Notes under the pieces: generated by a model
The model's database searches: none
Seen by the model: only the letters and a program-made list of their open reading frames with translations
What the model was told of the DNA's origin: nothing
Translations under genes and position numbers: made by a program
Shown here: positions 7,972 through 15,992 of the stretch, piece after piece
Layout of the letters: every line of letters begins with the position of its first letter
Numbering within the stretch: position 1 is the first letter of the stretch
Origin: an uncultured Roseibium sp.
GTDB taxonomy: Bacteria > Pseudomonadota > Alphaproteobacteria > Rhizobiales > Stappiaceae
DNA length: 64,000 nt
Assembly: GCF_963675985.1 (NCBI RefSeq)
Contig: NZ_OY780958.1
Coordinates: forward strand, 186,001 to 250,000
Reading direction: 5' to 3'

Positions 7972-8385
7972 ATGCGCACGACACCGGATCGTATCCGCCA
8001 CGCCGTCAGTTTCGAGGTCATCGGCCTCTTGCTGGTGATGCCGCTTGTCTCCTGGCTGTTCGAACTGCCCGCGCAGGAGACCGGGGTGATCGGCATTGGC
8101 GGGTCGCTCGTGGCCATGCTGTGGACCTACCTGTTCAATCTCGGCTTCGATCTGGCACTCAGGCGCTTTACCGGGCGAACGGACAAGGGGTTGGTGCTGC
8201 GTGTCTTTCACGCTGTCCTTTATGAAACAGGCCTCGTGCTCACGCTTATGCCGGCGATTGCCTGGTACCTCGGCATCACGCTGTGGCAGGCGCTTTCCAT
8301 CGACATCGTCTTCGCCCTGTTCTTCATGGTCTATGCGTTCATCTTCAATCTGGCCTACGACTGGGTGTTCCCGGTGCCGGAGTGA
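7972..8385 (+). CDS. PACE-family (AceI-like) multidrug/diamine efflux protein
   Basis: 137 residues, four transmembrane helices in two bacterial transmembrane pair repeats, as in Acinetobacter AceI. The conserved acidic residue falls at Glu15 (RHAVSFE), the same position as the functional Glu15 of AceI, which also fixes the start at 7972. WxYLFNLGFDLAL in the first half and YAFIFNLAYDWVFP in the second are the family's paired motifs. Known PACE proteins export chlorhexidine (a bis-biguanide), acridines and short diamines with protons. The leader looks like a guanidine-II riboswitch, so guanidinium compounds are a candidate substrate class; that is inference. Confidence 0.88.
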   Translation: MRTTPDRIRHAVSFEVIGLLLVMPLVSWLFELPAQETGVIGIGGSLVAMLWTYLFNLGFDLALRRFTGRTDKGLVLRVFHAVLYETGLVLTLMPAIAWYLGITLWQALSIDIVFALFFMVYAFIFNLAYDWVFPVPE

Positions 8386-8425
8386 GGGGCCAACCCGGCA
8401 CGCCGAACGGGTGTGGCTGCCGCTG

Positions 8426-9178
8426 TCAGGTCTTGTTGATGGAATTGCCGCCGTCGGCAAGCAGGGCCGTTCCGGTCATGAAAGACGAGTGATCCGAAAG
8501 CAAAAACAGCGCGGCTTTTGCGATTTCCTCCGGCTCCGCCATGCGCTTGAGGGCATGAAGCCCGCGGACGAACTCGTGAAACCCGGGGTCGTCTCCGGCC
8601 ATGTCCGTCTTCGTGCCGCCGGGCAGGAGCGCGTTGACGCGAATGCCCTCAGGGCCGTGTTCGGCGGCCAGAACCTGGGTCAATCCGACCAGTCCCGCCT
8701 TGGCGGCCGCATAGGCCCCCATCCCTGGAAGGCCGATGGTGTGGCCGACAAAGGAGGAGGTGAAGACGATTGCACCGCCTTCCTGCTTCTTCATCTCCGG
8801 GATCTGGTACTTGGCAGCATGAAACGCGCTTGTCAGGTTGGTCGAAAGCACCTGGTGCCAGTTGTCCGCCGACATGTCGGGGATCGGTCCAAGCTCCCCG
8901 GTTGTCCCCGCATTGTTGAAGGCGCCGTCGAGCCGGCCGAAGCGGGAGATGGTCAGATCGATGAGATCCTTCGCATAATCTTCCTCGCAAACGTCACCGG
9001 CCAACCAGGCCGCTTTGCCACCGGCCGCGGTGATCCGGTCCGCCTGTTCCTTCAGGAGATTTTCGCGGCGGGCACCGAGTACGACGTTCGCGCCTTCGGC
9101 TGCGAAGAGGGAGGCGGCCGCGGCGCCAATGCCGCTGCTGGCGCCGGTGATGATGATCGTTTTCCCGTCCAGGGTCAT
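8426..9178 (-). CDS. SDR-family NAD(P)-dependent oxidoreductase
   Basis: 250 residues, classical short-chain dehydrogenase. The nucleotide-binding motif TGASSGIG is at residues 11-18, the NNAG motif near 88-91, the catalytic Ser in FTSSF near 142 and the YxxxK pair (YAAAK) near 155-159. An Arg after the first beta strand (GARREN) suggests NADP(H). It ends with the usual TGTALLADGG. GGAGGAAC lies just before the ATG at 9178. It is a single gene on the minus strand and substrate is not predictable. Confidence 0.9.
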   Translation of the reverse strand: MTLDGKTIIITGASSGIGAAAASLFAAEGANVVLGARRENLLKEQADRITAAGGKAAWLAGDVCEEDYAKDLIDLTISRFGRLDGAFNNAGTTGELGPIPDMSADNWHQVLSTNLTSAFHAAKYQIPEMKKQEGGAIVFTSSFVGHTIGLPGMGAYAAAKAGLVGLTQVLAAEHGPEGIRVNALLPGGTKTDMAGDDPGFHEFVRGLHALKRMAEPEEIAKAALFLLSDHSSFMTGTALLADGGNSINKT

Positions 9179-9450
9179 GTGAGTTCCTCCGATGGCTGAG
9201 GGTCATCGGTTTAGGAGTTCAAAACCGGGGCGGCGACCCGATTTGCGATGGAGGCGGGGAGGGCAGGTTGGGAAATGGGGCCGGCACGGGTCACTTGCAT
9301 TGCGGGAGCCAAAGCCGATTGCAGGGCCATGGTCCGGACAGGAAAACGTCGTTCAATGCGTGGAATGAAGGGGCCGCGTCCTTTTTGCAGCTTGCTGTTT
9401 GAACCGGTTCCCGATACCGATTTCTCAGGCAGCAATTTTCTGAACGGTCG

Positions 9451-9858
9451 ATGAAGCAGTTTCGGGACAAACAGGTTCGTCTGATCTTCACCGCGCTTTA
9501 TGCGCTGGCGTTGAGCCTGGTTGCCTATGCGCACAAGCCGCTGGTCTTTGATGCGACTGCAAATTCGGTCTCTCCGGCCGAACTTGCCGCCTATGCCCTG
9601 CCGGACGGATCGCTTCCCGTCCTCTGTCTGAGCGGTTCGCCGGGCGGCAGCTCTGACGGTGCGGTCGGCGCCACGTGCGATGCCTGTCTGATAACGTCTT
9701 CGCCGGGTCTTCTGGTTGCCCCGATCGACAGCGTCGGGTGTCCTTCAACGGATGATGCCGGTCCTGAATTCCCGCTTTCATCGCAAACGCTTTCCAATGC
9801 GCCCGAGCGTCTTCAGGCGCCGCGCGCGCCACCGGTTTCCCTCAAGGCCATCGCCTGA
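9451..9858 (+). CDS. DUF2946-like small secreted or membrane-anchored protein
   Basis: 135 residues. A hydrophobic N-terminal helix (about residues 10-27) acts as a signal peptide or anchor, followed by a His-Lys after YA. The middle has a CDAC motif (near residue 75) and two further Cys, and the C-terminal part is Pro-rich. This is the layout of DUF2946 proteins, which often sit beside metal or haem uptake genes. It precedes the metal-chelate ABC operon by about 220 bases, so a periplasmic metal-handling role is possible. The family match is by eye and moderate. Confidence 0.55.
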   Translation: MKQFRDKQVRLIFTALYALALSLVAYAHKPLVFDATANSVSPAELAAYALPDGSLPVLCLSGSPGGSSDGAVGATCDACLITSSPGLLVAPIDSVGCPSTDDAGPEFPLSSQTLSNAPERLQAPRAPPVSLKAIA

Positions 9859-10076
9859 GACGAAACGAACGGCGACCGATCCGTTCGTTCCGTCTCCTCC
9901 GCTCAAGATTCCGAGCCGGGCGCAGACCGCTTGAGGTCTGCCGCAACGCTCGATGTGCGGACATTCACACCTCAATTTTGCGAATCCGCACCTCAAGTGC
10001 GGGCCGGAAACCGCTCGCGTGCCCCAGTGGCTTTCGAGCCTGCGAGTGGGTTTCCGGCGAACATCAAAGTGTCGAT
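9859..10076 (+). promoter_or_regulatory. Highly structured leader before the ABC importer operon
   Basis: Four inverted repeats crowd into 140 bases. GCAGACC/GGTCTGC lies at 9922-9941. GTGCGGA (9955-9961) can pair with TCCGCAC (9985-9991). CCGCAC (9986-9991) can instead pair with GTGCGG (9997-10002), so these two are mutually exclusive. A long arm at 10003-10018 pairs with 10042-10058 with a single bulge. The ABC operon starts at 10077. It looks like an RNA switch or attenuator, but I recognise no riboswitch class and see no T-run. Confidence 0.4.
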
Positions 10077-11165
10077 ATGAAAAGACAAATCCTTGCAGCT
10101 GCCTTCGCAACTTTCGCTTGCCTTGGTTCCGCGGAAGCCAAGACCGTTACCGATGTTCTCGGCCGTCAGGTCGAAGTGCCGGATAATCCGCAGCGTGTGC
10201 TGCTCGGCTTCTATTTCGAGGACTTCTACGCCATCGTCGGCGACAACGCCTATGACCGCGTTGTCGGCATTTCCAAGGGACGCTGGCACGACTGGCGCAA
10301 TTCGCAATGGCAGGCTTATGCCAAGGTCGCGCCGCGGATCGAGGAGCTTACCGATATCGGCATGACGGCAAACGGCGAACTCAATCTTGAGGTCGCCCTT
10401 GCCGCCCGTCCGGACGTCGCCATTCTGGCGGCCGCCCAGTACAAGGGTCTCGGAGAGGTCGCGACGAAGCTTGAGGCCGCGGGTGTGCCGATCGTGACGG
10501 TCGATTTCAACGCCCAGACCGTCCCGACACATGTCGCCAGCGCCCTTGCGATCGGCGCTGTCATGGGCACCGAGGAACGGGCAAGGAAACTCGCCGACGA
10601 CTATGCCGCAGCCGTTGCCGATGTGGAGGCACGGGTGAAGGCTGTCGGCGGCGACATGAAACGGGTTTACGTCGAACTCGGCAACAACGGTGCCGGCGAA
10701 TACGGCGTCAGCTATGCCAAGCAGATGTGGGGCGGCGTGATCGATCTTGCCGGCGGTGCGAATATCGCGGATGGCGCCATCGATGGCCGGGCTGCCCTCA
10801 ATCCCGAATATGTGCTTGCCAGCAATCCGCAGGTCATTCTGATCCCCGGATCCTACTGGGTTCGTTCGGACAAGTCGGTGGTGATGGGTTTCGGCGTCGA
10901 TCCTGAGGAAACCAAGGCGCGGCTCAGGCCCTATACCGGCCGTCCCGGCTGGAGTGGCCTCGATGCCGTCAAGAACGGCGAGATCCACGCGCTTTATCAC
11001 GGCGGGGCCCGGACCCTCTACGACTACGCCTTTCTGCAGTACGTGGCCAAGGTTCTCTATCCGGAAGCCTTTGCGGATGTCGATCCGGAGCAAACGCTGA
11101 AGCGGTTCTACGAGACCTACCTGCCGGTCAAGGCGGAAGGCTCGTTCATGGTCAAGCTCGACTGA
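10077..11165 (+). CDS. ABC transporter periplasmic substrate-binding protein (BtuF/FhuD/FepB class)
   Basis: 362 residues with a cleavable signal peptide (basic MKRQ, hydrophobic core, AEA cleavage site near residue 21). The mature protein starts with the TVTDVLGRQVEVPDNPQRV strand common to class III binding proteins for iron-siderophore, haem and cobalamin. The two lobes and connecting long helix fit the length. The ATG at 10077 gives the signal peptide at the right place; the longer frame upstream overlaps the leader hairpins. It is the first gene of an importer operon. The ligand is a metal chelate; DUF1636 in the operon points to cobalt or cobalamin, with iron or haem as alternatives. 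Confidence 0.85.
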   Translation: MKRQILAAAFATFACLGSAEAKTVTDVLGRQVEVPDNPQRVLLGFYFEDFYAIVGDNAYDRVVGISKGRWHDWRNSQWQAYAKVAPRIEELTDIGMTANGELNLEVALAARPDVAILAAAQYKGLGEVATKLEAAGVPIVTVDFNAQTVPTHVASALAIGAVMGTEERARKLADDYAAAVADVEARVKAVGGDMKRVYVELGNNGAGEYGVSYAKQMWGGVIDLAGGANIADGAIDGRAALNPEYVLASNPQVILIPGSYWVRSDKSVVMGFGVDPEETKARLRPYTGRPGWSGLDAVKNGEIHALYHGGARTLYDYAFLQYVAKVLYPEAFADVDPEQTLKRFYETYLPVKAEGSFMVKLD

Positions 11166-11177
11166 CACGGGCGCAGG

Positions 11178-11206
11178 CGGGAGCGTGCCCTTACCGCATG
11201 CTCCCG
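11178..11206 (+). repeat. Strong intercistronic hairpin after the binding-protein gene
   Basis: An 11-pair stem with one G-U pair (CGGGAGCGTGC against GCATGCTCCCG) and a seven-base loop, 12 bases after the stop codon. No T-run follows, so it is more likely a 3'-end-stabilising hairpin or partial terminator. It would allow more binding protein than permease to be made. Confidence 0.6.
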
Positions 11207-11234
11207 CCGCGTTCCACAACCAGGAGATAAGTCC

Positions 11235-12284
11235 CTGACCCAAACCGCCTCCGAAGCGATCGTGGCTGGCTACAACCGGCAGACCCGGAACCGGTTTATC
11301 CGTGTCGCCGGTTTCGCCATTGCCACCGTCGTCGCCATTTTGTTCGATATTCTGACAGGTCCGGCCTATCTGTCGCCGCTGGAGGTGCTGGCGACGATGT
11401 CCGGCGTCGCCGACGATCCGATGCTTTCGGCCATCGTTTTCAGCGTGCGTTTGCCGATGACGCTGATGGCGGTGATCGTCGGCGCCTCCCTCGGCATCGC
11501 CGGCGTCGAGATGCAGACCATCCTCGGTAACCCGCTCGCCAGTCCCTATACGCTCGGGTTTTCCGCGGCCGCCGGCTTTGGTGCCGCCCTTGCGATCCTG
11601 TTCGCGTTCCAACTGCCGCTGCTGGCGGCACTCACGGTGCCCGCCGTTTCCTTTGTCTTCGCCACACTTGCCTGTCTCATCGTTTATGGACTGGCGCGGG
11701 CACGCGGTGTCACGTCGGAAATCATGATCCTTGCCGGGATCGCTACCTTGTTCCTGTTCCAGTCGGCACAGTCGCTGGTGCAGTATCTCGCGGCTCCCGA
11801 AGTGTTGCAGCAGATCGTGTTCTGGCTGTTCGGTTCGCTGCTCAAGGCTAGCTGGACCAGCGTTGCGGTCTCCGGTGCGATCCTTGTGTTTTCCGTTGCC
11901 CTGCTGGTGCCGGATTTCTGGCGATTGACGGCACTCAGGCTTGGCGATGAACGCGTGCGTGCGCTCGGTATCAATGTCGACCGGTTGCGGCTGCGGATCT
12001 TCCTGGCGGTGTCCCTGCTGACGGCCGGGGCCGTCGCCTTCGTCGGCACCATCGGTTTCGTCGGGCTGGTCGCCCCTCATCTGGCGCGCATGGCGGTCGG
12101 TGAGGACCAGCGGTTTCTCGTGCCGGCCTCGGCGCTGGCAGGCGCCTTTGTCATGGCGGCGGCTTCGGTTGCTTCCAAATCCATTTCGCCGGGGGCGGTT
12201 ATTCCGATCGGAATCGTCACGGCGATCGTCGGGGTGCCGTTTCTGTTCGCCCTCATCCTCAAAGGCAGAAGGTCGTTCTGGTAA
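11235..12284 (+). CDS. FecCD-family ABC transporter permease
   Basis: About 349 residues with nine or ten transmembrane helices. Family markers are LPMTLMAVIVGASLGIAGVEMQTILGNPLASP near residues 75-105, the GVTSEIMILAGIA segment, and the terminal GFVGLVAPHLAR cytoplasmic coupling helix with GAVIPIGIVTAIVGVPFLFALI. It forms the channel of the importer. The usual start would be GTG at 11262, which has no ribosome binding site. A CTG at 11235 is eight bases after AGGAG and begins a sensible N-terminus (MTQTASEA), so I place the start there. The stop overlaps the ATPase start (TAATG). Confidence 0.85.
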   Translation: MTQTASEAIVAGYNRQTRNRFIRVAGFAIATVVAILFDILTGPAYLSPLEVLATMSGVADDPMLSAIVFSVRLPMTLMAVIVGASLGIAGVEMQTILGNPLASPYTLGFSAAAGFGAALAILFAFQLPLLAALTVPAVSFVFATLACLIVYGLARARGVTSEIMILAGIATLFLFQSAQSLVQYLAAPEVLQQIVFWLFGSLLKASWTSVAVSGAILVFSVALLVPDFWRLTALRLGDERVRALGINVDRLRLRIFLAVSLLTAGAVAFVGTIGFVGLVAPHLARMAVGEDQRFLVPASALAGAFVMAAASVASKSISPGAVIPIGIVTAIVGVPFLFALILKGRRSFW

Positions 12285-13033
12285 TGCTGCGGATTGAAAA
12301 TATGTGCGTGTCCTATGGGGCGGCGGAGATCCTGAACGGGATTTCAGCCGAGCTTCCCGCAGGCGGACTCACCGCCCTGATCGGCCCCAACGGCACCGGC
12401 AAGTCGACCCTGCTCAAGGCGGTTGCCGGACTGATTCCGGCGTCGGGGAGGATGAAGCTCAATGGCGTGATGGTCAATCCGGGCTCGGTCGCCTACATGC
12501 CCCAGGACACCAGTCAGAAATCGGCGCTGACCGTGCTTGAAGTGATCCTGCTTGGCAGGGTGAACGCGCTTGCCCTGCGTCTGGATCCGGCTCTTGTGAA
12601 GCAGGCGGCGGCACTCCTGGCGTCCTTCAATCTGGAGACCTTGCGTGAACGCACCCTGGACCGGCTCAGCGGCGGTCAGCGGCAGATGGTGTTTCTGCTG
12701 CAGAACCTGTTCCGCCGGCCCGAGGTGCTGCTGCTCGACGAGCCGACCGCGGCACTCGACCTCAATCACCAGCTCTTCGTGCTCGACACCATCCGGGATT
12801 ATTGCCGGGAATACGGCATTGTCGCCGTGGCGGCGGTGCATGACCTCACGCTGGCAGCTCGCTTCGCCGACCGCATCCTCTGTCTCAACGGAGGCCGATT
12901 GCATGCAGACGGCACTCCGGACGAGGTCCTGACCAGCGACATGATCCGCTCGGTTTACCGGGTTGAGGCGGAGATCCTGCGCAGCGGCGCAGGCCATCTC
13001 TCGGTGATCCCGTTGAGCGCGAGGGCAGCATGA
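12284..13033 (+). CDS. ABC transporter ATP-binding protein (FecE/BtuD/FhuC class)
   Basis: 249 residues. Walker A is GPNGTGKST near residues 34-42, the ABC signature LSGGQRQM near 128-135, Walker B VLLLDEPTAALD near 148-159, and the switch His in AAVHDLTLA. A Q-loop MPQD lies near residue 73. It powers import of the metal chelate bound by the 10077 protein through the 11235 permease. It overlaps both neighbours, so the operon is tightly coupled. Confidence 0.92.
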   Translation: MLRIENMCVSYGAAEILNGISAELPAGGLTALIGPNGTGKSTLLKAVAGLIPASGRMKLNGVMVNPGSVAYMPQDTSQKSALTVLEVILLGRVNALALRLDPALVKQAAALLASFNLETLRERTLDRLSGGQRQMVFLLQNLFRRPEVLLLDEPTAALDLNHQLFVLDTIRDYCREYGIVAVAAVHDLTLAARFADRILCLNGGRLHADGTPDEVLTSDMIRSVYRVEAEILRSGAGHLSVIPLSARAA

Positions 13034-13422
13034 TGGCGGAGACAAAGGCGGAGTGCGTTATCCAGGTCTGCGGCGCCTGCCAGTTGCCGGCCCATGAGGG
13101 GACCGACCGGTCGCCGACAGACGGTGAAAGGGTGCTGGCACTTTGCCGGGATCTTGTCGAGGAGGCCGGTCTTGCAGATCGGGTCGCGGTCAGGAGCTAT
13201 ACCTGCATGGGCGGCTGCAAGCGGCGCTGCCGGGTGAATTTCAGCGCCGGTGACAAGTGGACGTGGCTGGTCGGGGATATCGATCCGCAGAAAGACGGTC
13301 CCTTCCTGCTCGATACGCTTCGGACATGGATAGAGGCAGAGCAGGGCTTCATCCCGAAACCTGACCGGTCGAAGGGGTTGCTTGCCAAGGGGCTTGGCCG
13401 GGTGCCGCCGCTCGATCTCTAG
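13030..13422 (+). CDS. DUF1636 (COG5469) predicted metal-binding protein
   Basis: 130 residues with four family Cys residues: CGAC near residues 14-17 and a C-x3-C-x3-C cluster (CMGGCKRRC) near residues 59-67, resembling a thioredoxin-like 2Fe-2S ferredoxin fold. DUF1636 proteins are found beside cobalamin or cobalt genes in many alphaproteobacteria, although their function is not established. It overlaps the ATPase gene by four bases and is the last gene of the importer operon, before a convergent gene. The context supports a role in handling the imported metal or corrinoid. Confidence 0.8.
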   Translation: MMAETKAECVIQVCGACQLPAHEGTDRSPTDGERVLALCRDLVEEAGLADRVAVRSYTCMGGCKRRCRVNFSAGDKWTWLVGDIDPQKDGPFLLDTLRTWIEAEQGFIPKPDRSKGLLAKGLGRVPPLDL

Positions 13423-13432
13423 CACCAGGACC

Positions 13433-14056
13433 TTAACGCGGGATCAGACTGGCTATTTCCCGTGCCGACGGATCGGTCTCTTCGGCGAGGCCTTTCGCCA
13501 CGCCTGCCCGGTCCGCTGCCGGCTTGTTCTGGCTGAACTTCTGTTTGCCTTCCAGCCGCGAGATTTCGAGTCTGAGGCCGACGATGCCGCGCATCTGAGC
13601 CTGCACGAATTTCTCCGGGGCGTCGGAGACCGACCAGGGGGCCGATCTGTTGGCCTCGTTCTGATCGGTCAAGTCGGTCAGAACGTTCAAAAGCCGGTCC
13701 GGACCGTCGAAGAATTCCGGCGTTCCATAAGCATGAACCGCACCGTAATTCCAGGTCGGGACCACCTTGTGGTGTTCGGCCTTGCTGGCATACCAGCTCG
13801 GGCTGATGTAGGCATCGGGGCCGGGGAAGATCACCAGCGCTTCGGCGTGCGGAGCCAGTTTCCACTGCGGATTGGGACGCGCCAGATGGCCGTAGAGTGT
13901 GCCGTTTGGACCTTCGGCCTCCTTCAGGATCAGCGGCAGGGGCGTTCCGATCAGCCCCTCTTCGGTCATGGTGACCAGCGTGGCCAGTCCGGTGGCGCGG
14001 ATCATCCCGTGAATGGTGGCAAGGTCGTCCTGGGCAAAGGCGGGGGGCGTGTACAT
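13433..14056 (-). CDS. PaiB-like FMN-binding protein
   Basis: 207 residues beginning MYTPPAF, the near-invariant start of the PaiB family (FMN-binding negative transcriptional regulators with a split-barrel flavin fold). Other family signs are the GHLARPNPQW segment near residue 66, FPGPDAYISPSWYASK near 84-99 and VPTWNYGAVHAYG near 107-118. PaiB was described as affecting sporulation and protease genes in Bacillus; in proteobacteria the function is mostly unknown. The ATG at 14056 matches the family start, so the upstream extension is excluded. It is convergent with the DUF1636 gene, 10 bases apart. Confidence 0.88.
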   Translation of the reverse strand: MYTPPAFAQDDLATIHGMIRATGLATLVTMTEEGLIGTPLPLILKEAEGPNGTLYGHLARPNPQWKLAPHAEALVIFPGPDAYISPSWYASKAEHHKVVPTWNYGAVHAYGTPEFFDGPDRLLNVLTDLTDQNEANRSAPWSVSDAPEKFVQAQMRGIVGLRLEISRLEGKQKFSQNKPAADRAGVAKGLAEETDPSAREIASLIPR

Positions 14057-14287
14057 GGCGGCTCTCACTTGAATGTCGGGAGAAGCTAGCTGAAAAACCG
14101 TCGTGAGATAAGAGCGCGTCCAAAGGAGCCCGGACGCTCGCAATCGGCTCCAAATTTCCCGTATAGGTCGTATTTTTGCGAAATGTATCGTAAGCGTGTT
14201 ACCTTACGGAACTGACCCGGTGGGTCTTTGTATTTCGACGTCCCGCCGGCATGTTTTTTACCGCTTGCGACAAAAGGATTCATTGTC

Positions 14288-15856
14288 ATGCGTGGATATA
14301 CTCTCGTCGCTCTTTTAACGCTCATGAGTGTCGCCGCGGCTGCCTTGCCCGTCCTGGCCCAGGTGCCGGTTGCCAGCATCCCTGCGCTTCCGAAGGGCCC
14401 CGGGCCCGGGACGCCATTGCTCGCGGCCTGGACACAATTCGTCAACGTTTCAAGCCAGGACCGCCGGGCGGCGGCAAACATCCAGGCACGTTTTGTCGTC
14501 ATGGGTGATTTGGGCGACTGCAATGCCTATGTCGCCAAGAGCCCCGCTGGTCAGTCGGTTGCAGCCAGTCTGCGCGGGCATCTGCATGGCTTCAGACCGG
14601 CAAACGATGACGGCTTTGCGGTGACGGTCTGCGTCACCGACATCCCGAAAACCTGGGACAAGGTATATCTTGAACACATCGATGGCGGATTGCTGACCGT
14701 TTATCCCTCCGGCCAGGATGCGGTTCTGCCCGGTCCCGCGGCACTGAGCGCGGCGACAGCGCGGTCCGGTGTCGTCATGGGCGACACCGGTTGCCGGGGG
14801 AAATACGGCAGGCCCGGAAGTCGAACCTATCAGGATTGCCGGACCGATTGGCCTTTTCCGAAGGTCGTCACGGATGCACTGGGCGATAAGCCGGCCTTTG
14901 TGCTCCATGTCGGCGACTATCATTATTTTTTCGAGGACGATGGTACGTTCTGGAACGAGGACGATGGCCGGGACCGGTTCGAGTACTGGCTGCAGGAGTT
15001 TCTCATTCCCGCCCAACCGCTTTTGATGAGCGCGCCCTGGGTTCTGGGTCGCGGGAACCATGAACGCTGCGACCCGCACCGCTGGTTCGGAGAAGGCTGG
15101 CACGTGTTGTTTTCAAGCGCGGCGAAAGCAACCTACGGTCCATCGGATCGCCCCTGCTATGACCCTGATCCGTCCGGCAATCACTGGGTAGAGCCCAGCT
15201 GGGCGATTGATTTCGGCTCCGGTAATGATCCCTGGCGCATCGTGGTGATCGATTCAAACCAGCCATGGCTGGCCCGGAGCGGCTTCCTCGAAGCCATGGA
15301 GCTCACAACGAGTTTCAAGGGGGATGCGCTCTGGCTGTCGCATTATCCGCCGGTGAAGATGATTTACTACAGATCGGATCCCGACTACGGCGATGCGGAT
15401 ATCAAGGCGGACGCGGCGGATGCGATGGATTGCGGTGCGCCCTATGCCTGCCGCCCGCGGCTTGTTTTCGCCGGCCACCAGCATCTCTATCAGCGGATTA
15501 CCTGGAAAGATCCAACCGTGGCGAAACGCCTGCCGCAGATCGTCATTGCAGGCAATGGCGGCACCGGGGTCGATGCCAACGGCCTGCCCGGGTATGCTCA
15601 CGGGTCGAATGCCAATCCGTCGATCAGTTGTACGCAAACATTCCCCGACAAGCTGCCGGGGTCAAACGCGCCCTTCGGCTTCGGGTCCGACGAGGAGGCT
15701 GCGATGCGCACGGCAAGCCGGAATGGGTATGTCCATATTCAACGGAACCCGAACGCTCCCGGTCCCATTGGCTGGATGGTCACGCCGAAATGGATCGGCA
15801 CGCCACCCGCTTTTCCGAACGCGAATGTCCATTGCGACGGAATGCCCGTCCGTTGA
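14288..15856 (+). CDS. Secreted metallophosphoesterase
   Basis: 522 residues. The first 24 form a signal peptide ending ALPVLAQ. The calcineurin-like motifs appear in order: a GDTG-type first motif (VVMGDTGCRG) near residue 160, HVGDYHYF near 205, GRGNHERC near 255, a lone HYPP near 352 and FAGHQHLYQRI near 396. These supply the two-metal centre of a phosphatase or phosphodiesterase. Several paired Cys residues fit a periplasmic or exported protein. The roughly 130 residues before the first motif are not recognised. Possible roles are phosphate scavenging from organic esters or phospholipids; the substrate is not predictable. Confidence 0.85.
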   Translation: MRGYTLVALLTLMSVAAAALPVLAQVPVASIPALPKGPGPGTPLLAAWTQFVNVSSQDRRAAANIQARFVVMGDLGDCNAYVAKSPAGQSVAASLRGHLHGFRPANDDGFAVTVCVTDIPKTWDKVYLEHIDGGLLTVYPSGQDAVLPGPAALSAATARSGVVMGDTGCRGKYGRPGSRTYQDCRTDWPFPKVVTDALGDKPAFVLHVGDYHYFFEDDGTFWNEDDGRDRFEYWLQEFLIPAQPLLMSAPWVLGRGNHERCDPHRWFGEGWHVLFSSAAKATYGPSDRPCYDPDPSGNHWVEPSWAIDFGSGNDPWRIVVIDSNQPWLARSGFLEAMELTTSFKGDALWLSHYPPVKMIYYRSDPDYGDADIKADAADAMDCGAPYACRPRLVFAGHQHLYQRITWKDPTVAKRLPQIVIAGNGGTGVDANGLPGYAHGSNANPSISCTQTFPDKLPGSNAPFGFGSDEEAAMRTASRNGYVHIQRNPNAPGPIGWMVTPKWIGTPPAFPNANVHCDGMPVR

Positions 15857-15992
15857 GCATGGCCGAAGGCATGTGATGATGCTCCTATAACCGATTCCGG
15901 TTTAAACCTCTGCCGGACGTCATTTGATACGCCCTGAGGCGGGTTTGATAGACGTGGCTCGAAGGGGTGCGCCACCGGAAGTGGCAGTTTCC

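Noticed and set aside
9200..9450. Open frames on both strands between the SDR gene and the DUF2946-like gene
   Set aside because: Neither has a ribosome binding site or a natural-looking composition, and both run into certain genes in the wrong phase.
9998..10018. CGGAAACC core resembling the B12 box of cobalamin riboswitches
   Set aside because: Only the core matches. The other conserved blocks of the cobalamin riboswitch (the GGTGCC, GGGAA and CCACTG-type segments in order) are not found upstream, and the bases are part of a long simple stem.
9993..12080. A 695-codon minus-strand frame opposite the importer genes
   Set aside because: Low-complexity Arg/Gly/His/Asp-rich translation, overlapping two well-supported genes.
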